A DNA stretch of 64,000 nt from UBA3478 sp049596955 (GTDB lineage: Bacteria; Bacteroidota; Bacteroidia; Flavobacteriales; Flavobacteriaceae), in contig JBMYMD010000005.1 in assembly GCA_049596955.1 (NCBI GenBank), positions 1-64,000 on the forward strand, written 5' to 3'. Positions 1 to 9,197 of this stretch are shown piece by piece. The notes under the pieces were generated by a model that saw nothing but the letters and a program-made list of their open reading frames with translations, had not been told where the DNA came from and searched no databases. A program made the position numbers and the translations under genes. Numbering within the stretch: the stretch's first letter is position 1; each line of letters opens with the position of its first letter.

Positions 1-2
1 GT

Positions 3-149
3 ATAAATATCATTGATTTGGCCAATCTACACAGTTGTGCCTTTATTGCGACCCAAGATTTAGGGAAACTTCATACAGATTTATCCTTTGAGGTATTAGG
101 GCGTTTTGACGCCTCAGATGTTCGAGGCTGTAACCAGCTCGTTCAATAA
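3..149 (+). CDS. C-terminal fragment of an unrecognised protein
   Basis: An open frame enters from the left edge and ends at TAA 147-149, giving the last 48 residues of a protein. The fragment is soluble-looking, with one region rich in hydrophobic residues (FIATQDLGKL) and the ending CNQLVQ. I do not recognise the family. It is followed at once by a hairpin with AAGGC/GCCTT arms, which supports this being a genuine gene end. The neighbour, tyrS, converges on it. Confidence 0.5.
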   Translation: MNIIDLANLHSCAFIATQDLGKLHTDLSFEVLGRFDASDVRGCNQLVQ

Positions 150-176
150 AAAAAGGCATCCAATTGGACGCCTTAG
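148..176 (+). terminator. Hairpin terminator after the left-edge gene
   Basis: The TAA of the partial gene runs into an A tract and then an imperfect hairpin with arms AAGGC (153-157) and GCCTT (170-174), extended by inner T-A and CC/GG pairs around AATT. The following T run is short, so termination strength is uncertain. Confidence 0.5.
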
Positions 177-346
177 CTCTCTGCCTAGATATGGGTATCA
201 TAGCCTTATCTATATCTAGTAATAGAGAGAATATTATAGCGGATAATACATTTGTGCTCTCTTAATGCATTACAACTTACAAAATATTAATTGGACCTTA
301 CAAAAGTGTTTAGAAGATTAAAAGCATCCTCTGATTTAAAACAAAA
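177..346. other. Intergenic stretch without a recognised gene
   Basis: Between the two terminator hairpins I see no credible ORF on either strand. It contains an 8-bp inverted repeat, CTAGATAT at 185-192 and ATATCTAG at 212-219, with a 19-nt loop, of unknown role. Confidence 0.4.
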
Positions 347-374
347 AAAAGACGCCGTAATTGACGTCTTTTAA
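345..374. terminator. Bidirectional hairpin terminator downstream of tyrS
   Basis: AAAAGACG (347-354) and CGTCTTTT (365-372) form a perfect 8-bp stem flanked by A and T tracts, so it could stop transcription in both directions. On the minus strand it lies about 125 nt after the tyrS stop and is the most likely end of the arginine-tyrS transcript. Confidence 0.65.
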
Positions 375-496
375 ACAGGGTTATGATATGATGAGACCTT
401 TACAATATAGAAAATAATTGAATCGCTTCTAATTTTTTAATAGGAAGACCATAGGATATCCCCTATTTATACTACGCCTATATTCCTAAACAAAAG

Positions 497-1792
497 CTAT
501 ACAATCTCAATCAGAAAATAGTTCTTTTTACCGCGTTGTATTAAAATATATCTGTCTTGAATTAAATCTTGAGTTCCAATTACAAAGTCAGCAGACACCT
601 TATTTTTATTTACAGAAATAGAGTTCTGTTTTAATTCTCTGCGGGCGTCACCATTAGAACTTAAAAAGCCTGTTTTAGCCGAGAGCGCAGCAATCATATC
701 TAAACCTTGGTCGAGTTCATCACGTTGGATTTGAGCTTGTGGAACTCCTTCAAAAACATCGAGTAATGTCTCTACGTCTAATGCTTTCAAATCTTCTGTG
801 GAGGACTTACCAAATAAAAGTTGACTGGCTTGTTTGGCCTTGTCTAAATCTTCTTGACTGTGCACAAGAATAGTGATTTCATCGGCCAGGCGTTGTTGAA
901 GTATACGCATGTGAGGCGCCGTTCTGTGCTCCTCGATCAATTGTTCAACTGTTTCTTGATTTAAAAAGGTGAAAATCTTGATGAAATTTTCAGCATCCAC
1001 ATCACTTGAGTTTAGCCAGTATTGATAAAATTTGTAAGGGGATGTTCTATTGCGATCTAGCCAAACATTTCCTTGCTCGGTCTTTCCAAACTTGGTTCCA
1101 TCGGCTTTAGTGATCAAAGGACAAGTCAGGGCGAAACCTTTTCCTGAACCAATACGACGAATGAGTTCAGTACCCGTGGTGATATTACCCCACTGATCAG
1201 AACCTCCCATTTGCAGGCTGCAATCGTAATTTTTATACAAGTACCAAAAGTCATAACCTTGAACGAGTTGATAGGTGAATTCTGTAAAAGACATTCCCTC
1301 TGAAGAATCTGAAGAGAGTCTTTTCTTGACAGAATCTTTAGCCATCATATAGTTTACAGTGATATGTTTTCCGACGTCGCGAATAAAATCGATAAAGCTA
1401 AAGCTCTTCATCCAGTCATAGTTGTTGACTATTACGGCAGAACGACCCTCTTTCGCCTCAAAATCAAGAAATCTTGACAATTGTTTTTGAATGGCGTCTT
1501 GGTTGTGCTTCAAGGTTTTTTCATCCAATAAATTGCGTTCCTTTGATTTTCCTGAAGGGTCTCCAATCATTCCAGTGGCACCACCAACTAAGGCAATGGG
1601 TTTATGGCCTTGAATTTGAAAATGTCTCAGCATCAGAATACTTACGAGATTACCGATGTGCAATGAATCTGCGGTTGGGTCAAATCCAACATATGCGGCT
1701 CTTGAATCCTCGTTTAAATGCTCCTCTAATCCGGGCATATAATCGTGGATCATGCCTCTCCATCTCAATTCTTCAATAAACTGATTGTCCAT
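497..1792 (-). CDS. tyrS: Tyrosyl-tRNA synthetase
   Basis: Class I aminoacyl-tRNA synthetase charging tRNA-Tyr in the cytoplasm; 431 residues, normal for the bacterial TyrS-short type. The HIGH-type signature is HIGN at residues 45-48 and the KMSKS-type loop is KFGKT at about 234-238. The tyrosine pocket and dimer region with GGSDQWGN lies near 197-203, and an S4-like RNA-binding tail with RELKQNSISVN fills the last 70 residues. It starts only 34 nt after the argH stop on the same strand, so it may be the last gene of the arginine transcript. The link between the two is probably positional rather than functional. Confidence 0.97.
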   Translation of the reverse strand: MDNQFIEELRWRGMIHDYMPGLEEHLNEDSRAAYVGFDPTADSLHIGNLVSILMLRHFQIQGHKPIALVGGATGMIGDPSGKSKERNLLDEKTLKHNQDAIQKQLSRFLDFEAKEGRSAVIVNNYDWMKSFSFIDFIRDVGKHITVNYMMAKDSVKKRLSSDSSEGMSFTEFTYQLVQGYDFWYLYKNYDCSLQMGGSDQWGNITTGTELIRRIGSGKGFALTCPLITKADGTKFGKTEQGNVWLDRNRTSPYKFYQYWLNSSDVDAENFIKIFTFLNQETVEQLIEEHRTAPHMRILQQRLADEITILVHSQEDLDKAKQASQLLFGKSSTEDLKALDVETLLDVFEGVPQAQIQRDELDQGLDMIAALSAKTGFLSSNGDARRELKQNSISVNKNKVSADFVIGTQDLIQDRYILIQRGKKNYFLIEIV

Positions 1793-1826
1793 TTAAATTC
1801 TTTTGATTTGGCCACAAAAATAAAGA

Positions 1827-3113
1827 TTACTTCTCAGCAGCCCTTCTCATTTTGAGCCTAATTTCATCTATACACAAATTTCCGATACTCCCAAGATGGG
1901 TGTGCGCACTGTATTTAACTGGCTCGTATTGCTTTTCTGCTATGGACTTAGCCATATTTTGATAAGCTTCTCGAAAAGGTATTCCAGATGACACCCAATC
2001 GTTTAAGGTATCGACGCTCCAAATGTATTCGTACTTTGATGCCTCTAAAATAGATGAGCGTACTTCAATTTGCTTTATGGCATAATTAAAAATTTCAAGA
2101 CACTCTTTGAATTGATTGATTCCCTGAATAATGGGCTCTTTTACCAATTGTAAATCCCTGTGATATCCAGAAGGTAAATTGGAGGTGATACCCGCAATTT
2201 GTTGCGGTATTGCTTGAATTTTATTGCAGTGCGCTCTAATCAATTCAAAAACATCTGGATTTTTTTTATGTGGCATAATACTGCTTCCTGTAGTAAGCGC
2301 ATCAGGGAATTTAATGAAGTTGTAATCTTGTCCTGCAAAAAGACAAATATCCATGGCAAACTTAGAAAGTGTTGAAGCAAAAGAAGCCAAGGCTAAAGCG
2401 CAGCTTTTCTCTGCCTTTCCTCTTGATAACTGAGCAGCTACAGAATTGTACTTCAAAGTGGAAAAATTCAAGGCTTCTGTGGTAAAAGCTCGGTCTATGT
2501 CAAAATTACTTCCGTATCCTGCCGCAGATCCCAATGGATTTTGATCACATACCTCTTTAGCCGCTTTTAACATAAAAACATCGTCTATTAAAAGTTCTGC
2601 GTAAGCACTAAACCACAATCCAAAAGAAGAGGGCATCGCCACTTGCATATGCGTATACCCAGGCATATAATGCTTTGCATGCTTTTCGGAAAGTTCAAGC
2701 AAGGTTTCAAAGAATTCTAAAACACCTTCTTGAATAAGAGAGAGTTCTTGACGCATATATAAATGCATGGCCACTAAAACTTGATCATTTCTAGAGCGAG
2801 CAGTGTGAATTTTTTTGCCTGGTTCACCGAGTCGCTGAATCAATTCATATTCAATCTTTGAATGCACATCTTCAAAATTTTCTTCAATAGTAAAGCTGCC
2901 TTCTTGCACTTCAACCAACATTTCATTTAAGCAATTGACAATTTGAGTGCATTCATCTGAAGACAAAAGAGCCACTTTCTCAAGCATCTGGGCATGTGCA
3001 ATGGAGGCCTGTAAGTCATACTTTGCCAAATGAATATCTAATTCACGGTCATTTCCAACTGTGAAATTTTCAATCAATTTTTCGGTTGAAATACCTTTTT
3101 CCCAAAGTTTCAT
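1827..3113 (-). CDS. argH: Argininosuccinate lyase
   Basis: Last step of arginine synthesis: splits argininosuccinate into arginine and fumarate. It is a fumarase/aspartase-superfamily tetramer. The 428-residue protein carries TARSRNDQ near residues 104-111, HMQVAMPSSFG near 155-165 and the signature loop GSSIMPHKKNP at 276-286, which holds the catalytic serine region. It is a little shorter than E. coli ArgH. The start overlaps the argE stop by 4 nt (ATGA type), which indicates translational coupling. It is the last dedicated arginine gene of the operon. Confidence 0.96.
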   Translation of the reverse strand: MKLWEKGISTEKLIENFTVGNDRELDIHLAKYDLQASIAHAQMLEKVALLSSDECTQIVNCLNEMLVEVQEGSFTIEENFEDVHSKIEYELIQRLGEPGKKIHTARSRNDQVLVAMHLYMRQELSLIQEGVLEFFETLLELSEKHAKHYMPGYTHMQVAMPSSFGLWFSAYAELLIDDVFMLKAAKEVCDQNPLGSAAGYGSNFDIDRAFTTEALNFSTLKYNSVAAQLSRGKAEKSCALALASFASTLSKFAMDICLFAGQDYNFIKFPDALTTGSSIMPHKKNPDVFELIRAHCNKIQAIPQQIAGITSNLPSGYHRDLQLVKEPIIQGINQFKECLEIFNYAIKQIEVRSSILEASKYEYIWSVDTLNDWVSSGIPFREAYQNMAKSIAEKQYEPVKYSAHTHLGSIGNLCIDEIRLKMRRAAEK

Positions 3114-4192
3114 GCTACTGTATTTATGTAAGTTTCTAATAGTTTAATATAAATCTCAATACCTTCTTTTATTTCATGAGTAAAAATAAACTCATCTGCC
3201 GTGTGCGAACGCGTTGAATCTCCAGGCCCTAATTTTAGCGACTGACAATTCAAAGCGGCTTGGTCAGAGAGGGTCGGAGAACCGTAAGTGTTTCTTCCTA
3301 ACTGAAGACCTGCTTTTACCAAAGCGTGATCTTCATCGATCTGAGAACTTTGCATGCGAAGAGACCTCGCCTGCATTTCACAGGGAGCATTTTCTTGAAA
3401 AAAAGAATCAATTTCTTGGTTTTTATAGCAATCATTGACCCGAACATCCACCACAAATTTTACTTCTGAAGGAATGACATTGTGCTGAGTACCCGCCTGA
3501 AGTTGAGATACTGTAGTTTTAACCTCACCTAGGTGTTTAGAAACTTTATCAAAACGCAATTCTTTAAACCATTGCAAGATTGGTATCATCTTATGAATAG
3601 CCTGATCGTTATTTGGATGTGCCGCATGAGAAGCAGTACCACTTACTTTTCCGTCAAAGACGACAAGGCCTTTCTCAGCAATAGCAAGATCCATCAATGT
3701 AGGTTCACCTACAATGGCTAAATCAATGGTTGGCAACAAAGGCAAAAGGCCTCTGAGACTATCCACTCCTGCAATCTCTTCTTCAGCAGTTGCAGCCATT
3801 ATGAGATTGAAGGGTAAATTTTCAATGGTGTAAAAATGCAAGAAACAATGCATTAAAGATACTAGCGCTCCTCCTGCATCGTTTGAACCTAAACCGTATA
3901 GTTTATCTCCAACAATTTCGGCCTTAAATGGATCGCGCGAATAAGACCCATTGGGTTTTACCGTATCGTGGTGACTGTTTAAAAGTAAATTTGGTTTGTT
4001 CTGGTCATAATGCTTGTTAAAGGCATAAACGTTATTCTTATACTTTTTATAAGAGATGTCATGCTTTTGAAACCAACGCTCTAGAATTGCAGCGGTCTGA
4101 TCTTCTTCTTTTGAAAACGAAGGTGTTGTGATCAATTCTTTTAAAAGATCAATAGCAGATTCGTAATAATCTGAGATTTGGTTCATAGACAT
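3110..4192 (-). CDS. argE: N-acylornithine deacylase, M20 family
   Basis: M20 zinc hydrolase that removes the acyl group in the arginine pathway. Metal and catalytic residues are visible: HHD at 74-76, Asp105 in GLGSNDAGG, the catalytic EEE at 137-139, Glu158 in VGEPT, and a late His in STRSHTADE. The 360-residue length suits the single-domain-plus-dimerisation architecture. It overlaps argB by about 10 nt upstream and argH by 4 nt downstream. Because ArgF' acts on an acylated intermediate, this enzyme should act on acylcitrulline rather than only acylornithine. Whether the acyl group is acetyl or succinyl cannot be read from this gene. ATG at codon 3 is an alternative start. Confidence 0.88.
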   Translation of the reverse strand: MSMNQISDYYESAIDLLKELITTPSFSKEEDQTAAILERWFQKHDISYKKYKNNVYAFNKHYDQNKPNLLLNSHHDTVKPNGSYSRDPFKAEIVGDKLYGLGSNDAGGALVSLMHCFLHFYTIENLPFNLIMAATAEEEIAGVDSLRGLLPLLPTIDLAIVGEPTLMDLAIAEKGLVVFDGKVSGTASHAAHPNNDQAIHKMIPILQWFKELRFDKVSKHLGEVKTTVSQLQAGTQHNVIPSEVKFVVDVRVNDCYKNQEIDSFFQENAPCEMQARSLRMQSSQIDEDHALVKAGLQLGRNTYGSPTLSDQAALNCQSLKLGPGDSTRSHTADEFIFTHEIKEGIEIYIKLLETYINTVA

Positions 4193-4965
4193 ACTTTTGT
4201 TCCTTTATCGTGATTAATTATTGCAGATGATCCTATTCTTACCTCCTGCACCTTTTCTTGAAGCGCATCAAAAGCGTTAGTGAGTTTAGGAATAATGCCT
4301 TGGCTTAAGACACCATCCTTTTTTAATTGCACAAAATCAGTGCTATTTATTTCTTCAAAAATAGCATCAGAACGCTGCATATCTTTTAAGACGCCTTCAT
4401 GAGTAAATACAAACTTGAGACACACCTCAAAATGTGCCGACATCGCTACGGCCAAACTCGATGCTATAGTATCAGCATTGGTATTGAGCAACTGTCCTTT
4501 TTGATCGTGCGTAATAGCGCAAAAAACAGGACACACACCTAGGTCTAAGAGCTCTTTGATTCTATCAGAATTCACTTGAACAATATCCCCGGCAAATCCG
4601 TAATCTATGGTTTGTACTGCTCTTTTCTCCGCCTGAATCAAATTCAAATCCGCCCCTGAAAGTCCAAGCGCATCAATGGATTTCGCTTGCATGGAGCTGA
4701 TTAAAGTTTTGTTCGCAAGACCGGCGTAAACCATACACACAACCTCTAATTGTTCTTTTGAAGTGATGCGTCTACCTTCGTGCATTTCAACCTCTAAATC
4801 TAATTTAGTTGAAAGCGCAGAGGCCATTTTACCTCCTCCATGAACTAATATTTTGGCTTCTTTTAGCAGTGAAAACTCTTCAATAAGTGCATTTAGGCGA
4901 TCCTTATTGTCGAGTATATCTCCTCCGATTTTGACAATATGAAGTGGTTTCTTAGTCCTTTCCAT
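4183..4965 (-). CDS. argB: N-acetylglutamate kinase (acylglutamate kinase)
   Basis: Phosphorylates the gamma-carboxyl of N-acylglutamate, the second step of arginine synthesis. It is an amino-acid-kinase fold of 260 residues. KIGGD at 12-16 and VHGGGK at 41-46 form the nucleotide and acylglutamate site, and TNADTIASSLA near 162-172 and GIIPK near 224 match the family. The short form lacks the N-terminal helix associated with arginine feedback in hexameric enzymes, so feedback inhibition is uncertain. It overlaps argF' by 14 nt and argE by 10 nt. Confidence 0.93.
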   Translation of the reverse strand: MERTKKPLHIVKIGGDILDNKDRLNALIEEFSLLKEAKILVHGGGKMASALSTKLDLEVEMHEGRRITSKEQLEVVCMVYAGLANKTLISSMQAKSIDALGLSGADLNLIQAEKRAVQTIDYGFAGDIVQVNSDRIKELLDLGVCPVFCAITHDQKGQLLNTNADTIASSLAVAMSAHFEVCLKFVFTHEGVLKDMQRSDAIFEEINSTDFVQLKKDGVLSQGIIPKLTNAFDALQEKVQEVRIGSSAIINHDKGTKVCL

Positions 4966-5893
4966 TTAGCAGTTTATTGATAACCCATAATGCGGCGTAA
5001 GTTCTATTGTTGGCTTGCTCGATGACCAAAGAATTGCTGCTGTCTAAAACCTCATCGGCCACAACTACATTTCTTCTTACCGGCAAACAATGCATGAATT
5101 TTGCAGTTCCTATTTTTTCTGAACTGATCATCCAATCCTCTTTAGGCGTTATAATACCTCCGTAAGGTTCGTAGCAAGACCAGTTTTTGGTATACACCAC
5201 ATCAGCACCTTGCATGGCTTGTTTTTGATCAGTATTGATCATTACATCTTTGGTCAGTTCAGGATTCAAATGATATCCTTCAGGATGAGTGATAACAAAA
5301 TCACAGTCGACTCTTTTCATTGCCTTTACAAACGAGTTTGCTACCGCATGAGGGAGTTTTCTCGGATGTGGAGCCCAGCTCAACACTACTTTAGGTCTCT
5401 TTTTCGGCACAAACTCTTTAATCGTCATTACGTCTGTTAGCGCCTGTAAGGGATGTTCTGTAGCACTTTCAAGACTGAAAACCGGAACAGATGCGTATTC
5501 TATAAAGGCCTTAATAACAGGTTCAGCTTCATCGCTTTGACGTGAAATCAGCTCGGGAAAAGCGCGAACCCCAATGATATCAGCGTATTGAGAAACCACT
5601 TGAACAGCCTCTTTAATGTGTTCTGCCTTATCCATATTCATCACCGTACCGTCTTCAAATTCCAATTTCCAAGAATCAGAATCAACATTCAAAACCATGA
5701 CTTGCATTCCCAATTTAAATGCTGCCGCTTGTGTGCTTAAGCGCGTTCTCAGTGAGCTGTTAAAAAACAACATACAGAGCACCTTGTCCTTGGCCAAATG
5801 CGTTAAAGAGGTTTTGGTCTGTTTGAAGTCCAAAGCCTCATTTACAGCCAAGTCCAAATCAACGATATCATCAATGCTTTTATAATTATTCAT
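4952..5893 (-). CDS. argF': N-acylornithine carbamoyltransferase (ArgF'-type)
   Basis: Transfers a carbamoyl group to N-acylornithine, the variant used by Bacteroidota and Xanthomonas in place of ornithine carbamoyltransferase. The carbamoyl-phosphate loop is SSLRTR at 46-51 instead of STRTR, HPLQ lies at 147-150 and HCLPVRRN near 269. At the position known from published mutants to separate succinyl (Pro90 of the B. fragilis enzyme) from acetyl (Glu92 of the Xanthomonas enzyme) specificity, this protein has Ala90 (DKAEH). LPVRRN followed by VV rather than K also leans towards the Bacteroides type. The length of 313 residues is normal, and there are tight overlaps on both sides. Confidence 0.9.
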   Translation of the reverse strand: MNNYKSIDDIVDLDLAVNEALDFKQTKTSLTHLAKDKVLCMLFFNSSLRTRLSTQAAAFKLGMQVMVLNVDSDSWKLEFEDGTVMNMDKAEHIKEAVQVVSQYADIIGVRAFPELISRQSDEAEPVIKAFIEYASVPVFSLESATEHPLQALTDVMTIKEFVPKKRPKVVLSWAPHPRKLPHAVANSFVKAMKRVDCDFVITHPEGYHLNPELTKDVMINTDQKQAMQGADVVYTKNWSCYEPYGGIITPKEDWMISSEKIGTAKFMHCLPVRRNVVVADEVLDSSNSLVIEQANNRTYAALWVINKLLNGKD

Positions 5894-7016
5894 GTTTTAA
5901 CTCTTGGTTTAGTCCTTCAAATAATTGATTTAATTCTCGTTCTGTACAACAAAGAGGGGGTAAAATTCTCAATACGTTGGGGTTACTGGCAGATCCGACA
6001 AACAGCCCTTGTTGAAATAGTAAATTTCTCCGTAATTCAGCCGTGTTAAAGTCAAATTCAAGACCGATCATAAGGCCTCGTCCTTTAACCACAGCAGGAA
6101 CTTGCAGCTTAGCTGCCTTAGTTCTAAAAACAGATTCAAGGGTTGCAGCATTCTGTTCTAAGTTTTCGTTTTCGAGCACATCCATGACAGAAAGTGCAGC
6201 TGTACAAGCCAAATAATTCCCACCAAAAGTGGTCCCAAGCATACCTTTTTCAGCTTTGATAGATTCGTGAATCATAATACCTCCAACCGGAAATCCATTT
6301 CCCATACCTTTAGCCATACTGATAATATCTGGAATAATATGGTGATGCTGAAAACTAAAAAAACGTCCTGTTCTCGAGAATCCAGATTGCACCTCGTCAG
6401 CGATTAATACAGTTCCCGTGTGAGTGCATAAGTCTCGTAAGGTCTTAACAAAATCAACATCTGGCTGATCGAGACCTCCCACACCTTGTATGCATTCTAT
6501 AATAACGGCTGCATAATTCTCAGTCTCCAAGTGATTTTTGAGGGCTTCTGCATCGTTAAAGTCAATAAAATCAACTTGATGTGCCTTGTTAATTGGCGCC
6601 TGTATACGGGTATTATGAGTGGCTGCAACTGCAGCTGAAGTTCGTCCGTGAAAAGCATTAGAAAACGCGAGTATTTTCGAACGCTTAGTGTGAAAAGAAG
6701 CTAGTTTCAGTGCGTTTTCATTGGCTTCTGCTCCGCTACTGCACAAAAAGAGCTCATAATTTTCTTCGAGCTTAGCATTGATGCGCTCAGCGAGTTCTTC
6801 TTGTAAGGGATTGTGAATGACATTAGAATAAAATCCAATGGCGTCAATTTGAGATTTTAATTGATTCACGTAGTGCTGATGAGTATGTCCGATTGAAATT
6901 ACGGCATGACCTCCGTAAAAATCCAAATAGTCTGAACCTTTGGAATCCTTGAGCTGCATTCCTTTAGCCGAAACTAATTCAATTGGGTATTGATTGTAAA
7001 CGTCAAATAAGGCCAT
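5886..7016 (-). CDS. argD: Acylornithine aminotransferase
   Basis: PLP-dependent class III aminotransferase converting N-acylglutamate semialdehyde to N-acylornithine. The 376-residue protein shows SSGAEANE at 93-100 (phosphate cup), DEVQSG at 207-212 and the PLP lysine K236 in AKGMGNGFP. It is shorter than the E. coli enzyme but typical for Bacteroidota. It overlaps argC by 1 nt and argF' by 8 nt, deep inside the operon. Operon position argues for biosynthetic ArgD rather than catabolic RocD. Confidence 0.93.
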   Translation of the reverse strand: MALFDVYNQYPIELVSAKGMQLKDSKGSDYLDFYGGHAVISIGHTHQHYVNQLKSQIDAIGFYSNVIHNPLQEELAERINAKLEENYELFLCSSGAEANENALKLASFHTKRSKILAFSNAFHGRTSAAVAATHNTRIQAPINKAHQVDFIDFNDAEALKNHLETENYAAVIIECIQGVGGLDQPDVDFVKTLRDLCTHTGTVLIADEVQSGFSRTGRFFSFQHHHIIPDIISMAKGMGNGFPVGGIMIHESIKAEKGMLGTTFGGNYLACTAALSVMDVLENENLEQNAATLESVFRTKAAKLQVPAVVKGRGLMIGLEFDFNTAELRRNLLFQQGLFVGSASNPNVLRILPPLCCTERELNQLFEGLNQELKHE

Positions 7017-8017
7017 TAGAAAATTGATGTTTTTAGTTGAAGTCCTGTTTGTTGATCGAGACCAAAAATCAGATTCATGTTTTCTACGGCCTGACCTGAT
7101 GCTCCTTTGAGCAAATTATCCAGAACAGAGGTAATCAAAATTTTATCTTGGTGTTGCATCAAATGAATATGACAATTATTGCTGTTTACAACCTGTTTGA
7201 GTTGAAGCTCATCTGGACAAACATGCGTAAATGGCGCTTGTTCATAGAAGGCTTTATAAGCCGATACTACCTCATCAAATGCGCAGTCTATTTTAGTGTA
7301 TGCGGTAGCAAAAATACCTCTTGTAAAATCACCCCTATGCGGCAGAAAATGTAAGTTTTCTTTGGACGCCTGAGCTTTGTTGTATACCGTTTCAGCAATC
7401 TCATCTAAATGTTGATGTGAAAAAGGTTTGTACCATGAAAAATTGTTGTTTCGATAAGAAAAGTGAGCCGTTGCACTTGGCTTAATTCCAGCTCCCGTCG
7501 ACCCAGTCACCGCGTTAATGTGTACTTCTTGATCTAGAGCGACTAACTCTTTGTGAAACAGCGGTGCCAAAGCGAGGTTAATGGCCGTTGCAAAACAACC
7601 TGGATTAGCAATACTATTAGCTTTTTGAATTTTAGCTCGATGTATTTCAGTAGCGCCGTATATAAATTCTCGCTCACCAAATTTAGAATCAGATGATAAG
7701 CGAAAGGAGTTACTGAGATCAATGATTTTTAGCTCCTTGGAAATCAATGGTGCATAGGTCTCAAGAAAAGCCCCTGATTGACCGTGAGGTAAGCACAGAA
7801 ACCATACATCTGCTCCTGTAATAGGAGCCTCACAGAATTCAAAAGCTTGACTTCCCAATAAATCGGGATGAACTTTTGAGAGTTGTTGACCCGTGTAGGA
7901 TCGACTTACTACAAAGTGCAATTCAACGTTTGGATGAAATAGCAGCAAACGCAATAATTCTCCTCCCGTATAACCTGAACCTCCAACTACTCCAACTTTA
8001 ATTTTCATCTTGAACAC
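7016..8017 (-). CDS. argC: N-acetyl-gamma-glutamyl-phosphate reductase
   Basis: NADPH-dependent reduction of N-acylglutamyl phosphate to the semialdehyde. The Rossmann fingerprint GGSGYTGGELLRLL starts at residue 12 and the catalytic cysteine is C141 in NPGCFATA. HRGDF near 238 matches the family active-site region. The 333-residue protein is the shorter type 1 form. The upstream end overlaps argG by 20 nt, so ATG at codon 4 (8008) is an equally good start. Confidence 0.95.
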   Translation of the reverse strand: MFKMKIKVGVVGGSGYTGGELLRLLLFHPNVELHFVVSRSYTGQQLSKVHPDLLGSQAFEFCEAPITGADVWFLCLPHGQSGAFLETYAPLISKELKIIDLSNSFRLSSDSKFGEREFIYGATEIHRAKIQKANSIANPGCFATAINLALAPLFHKELVALDQEVHINAVTGSTGAGIKPSATAHFSYRNNNFSWYKPFSHQHLDEIAETVYNKAQASKENLHFLPHRGDFTRGIFATAYTKIDCAFDEVVSAYKAFYEQAPFTHVCPDELQLKQVVNSNNCHIHLMQHQDKILITSVLDNLLKGASGQAVENMNLIFGLDQQTGLQLKTSIF

Positions 8018-9197
8018 TTTTGGCGTTTTTCAATCCATTGGCATAAATTTTAATAAAGCCTTTGGCGTCTTCTGCTGTCCATGAATTATTCATCTCACCG
8101 TATTGAGCAGCAGAGGATTTCATTTGGTCATACATCGATTCAATCCCAATTAATTCAAAACGATAAGGGTGTAAAGTCACAAACACTTTACCGGTAACAA
8201 AGCGCTGACAATCTTGCATATAAGCTTCTGTATTACGCATCACCTCATCCAAAAATAAACCCTCATGTGCCATCATTCCATAAAATTGTGCCAACTGCTG
8301 TTTTTGAAATAATTGCCATTTACTGAGGGTGTGCTTTTCTAAAAGTTCATGTGCTTTGATGATAATCATAGGTGCAGCCGCTTCAAATCCAACTCTTCCT
8401 TTGATTCCAATAATGGTATCCCCAACATGAATATCTCTACCTATAGCGTATTTCTGCGCAATCTTTTGGAGTTCTTTTATCGCCTCAACCGGAGGGTAGT
8501 TTTCGCCATCAATTCCAACCAATTCTCCTTGTTTAAAATCAAGGGTCAAATTTTTGCGTTCTTTTTCTTCCAATTGACTTGGATAAGCCTCTTCAGGAAG
8601 GGTCTTGTCCGAGGTCAAGGTTTCAGCTCCTCCTACAGAAGTTCCCCACAAACCTTGGTTTATAGAGTATTTTGACTTTTCCCAAGAATATTCAAATCCA
8701 TGAGATTTGAGGTACTCAATCTCTGTTTCTCGTGATAACTTTTGATCGCGAATAGGAGTAATGATTTCTATTGAATTCCCAAGTGTTTGAAAAATCAAAT
8801 CAAAACGTATTTGATCATTACCAGCACCTGTAGAACCGTGAGCAATAGCCTCTGCCCCAATTGAATTGGCATAGTTAATGAGTGCAATAGCCTGTACTAC
8901 GCGCTCAGCACTAACCGAAAGGGGATAAGTGTTATTTCTAAGTACATTTCCGAAAATCAAATACTTAAGTATAGAATTGTACAGTTCTTCTTCAGCATTG
9001 ATACACTCAAATTGGGTTACTCCAAAAGCTAAGGCTTTTGTTTTCATTTCAGAGATTTGCTCTTGATCAAAACCGCCTGTATTTACAGCCACAGCGTGCA
9101 CCTCAGTATTTTCTTGTGATGAAAGCCAGTGTGCACAATAAGAAGTGTCTAGGCCTCCACTGTACGCCAGAACTATTTTTTTTACTTTATTGCTCAT
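7998..9197 (-). CDS. argG: Argininosuccinate synthase
   Basis: ATP-dependent joining of citrulline and aspartate. The PP-loop AYSGGLDTSYC is at residues 11-21, and GSTGAGNDQIRFD near 120 and the KYSINQGLWG segment match the family. The 399-residue length is normal. Its first codons overlap the end of the upstream GNAT gene by 11 nt and its end overlaps argC. As the first pathway enzyme in the transcript after the GNAT gene, it would be controlled directly by any attenuation upstream. Confidence 0.96.
   Translation of the reverse strand: MSNKVKKIVLAYSGGLDTSYCAHWLSSQENTEVHAVAVNTGGFDQEQISEMKTKALAFGVTQFECINAEEELYNSILKYLIFGNVLRNNTYPLSVSAERVVQAIALINYANSIGAEAIAHGSTGAGNDQIRFDLIFQTLGNSIEIITPIRDQKLSRETEIEYLKSHGFEYSWEKSKYSINQGLWGTSVGGAETLTSDKTLPEEAYPSQLEEKERKNLTLDFKQGELVGIDGENYPPVEAIKELQKIAQKYAIGRDIHVGDTIIGIKGRVGFEAAAPMIIIKAHELLEKHTLSKWQLFQKQQLAQFYGMMAHEGLFLDEVMRNTEAYMQDCQRFVTGKVFVTLHPYRFELIGIESMYDQMKSSAAQYGEMNNSWTAEDAKGFIKIYANGLKNAKSVQDEN

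Noticed and set aside
185..219. 8-bp inverted repeat CTAGATAT/ATATCTAG
   Set aside because: Loop of 19 nt, no T run and no gene it clearly serves; mentioned in the intergenic entry only.
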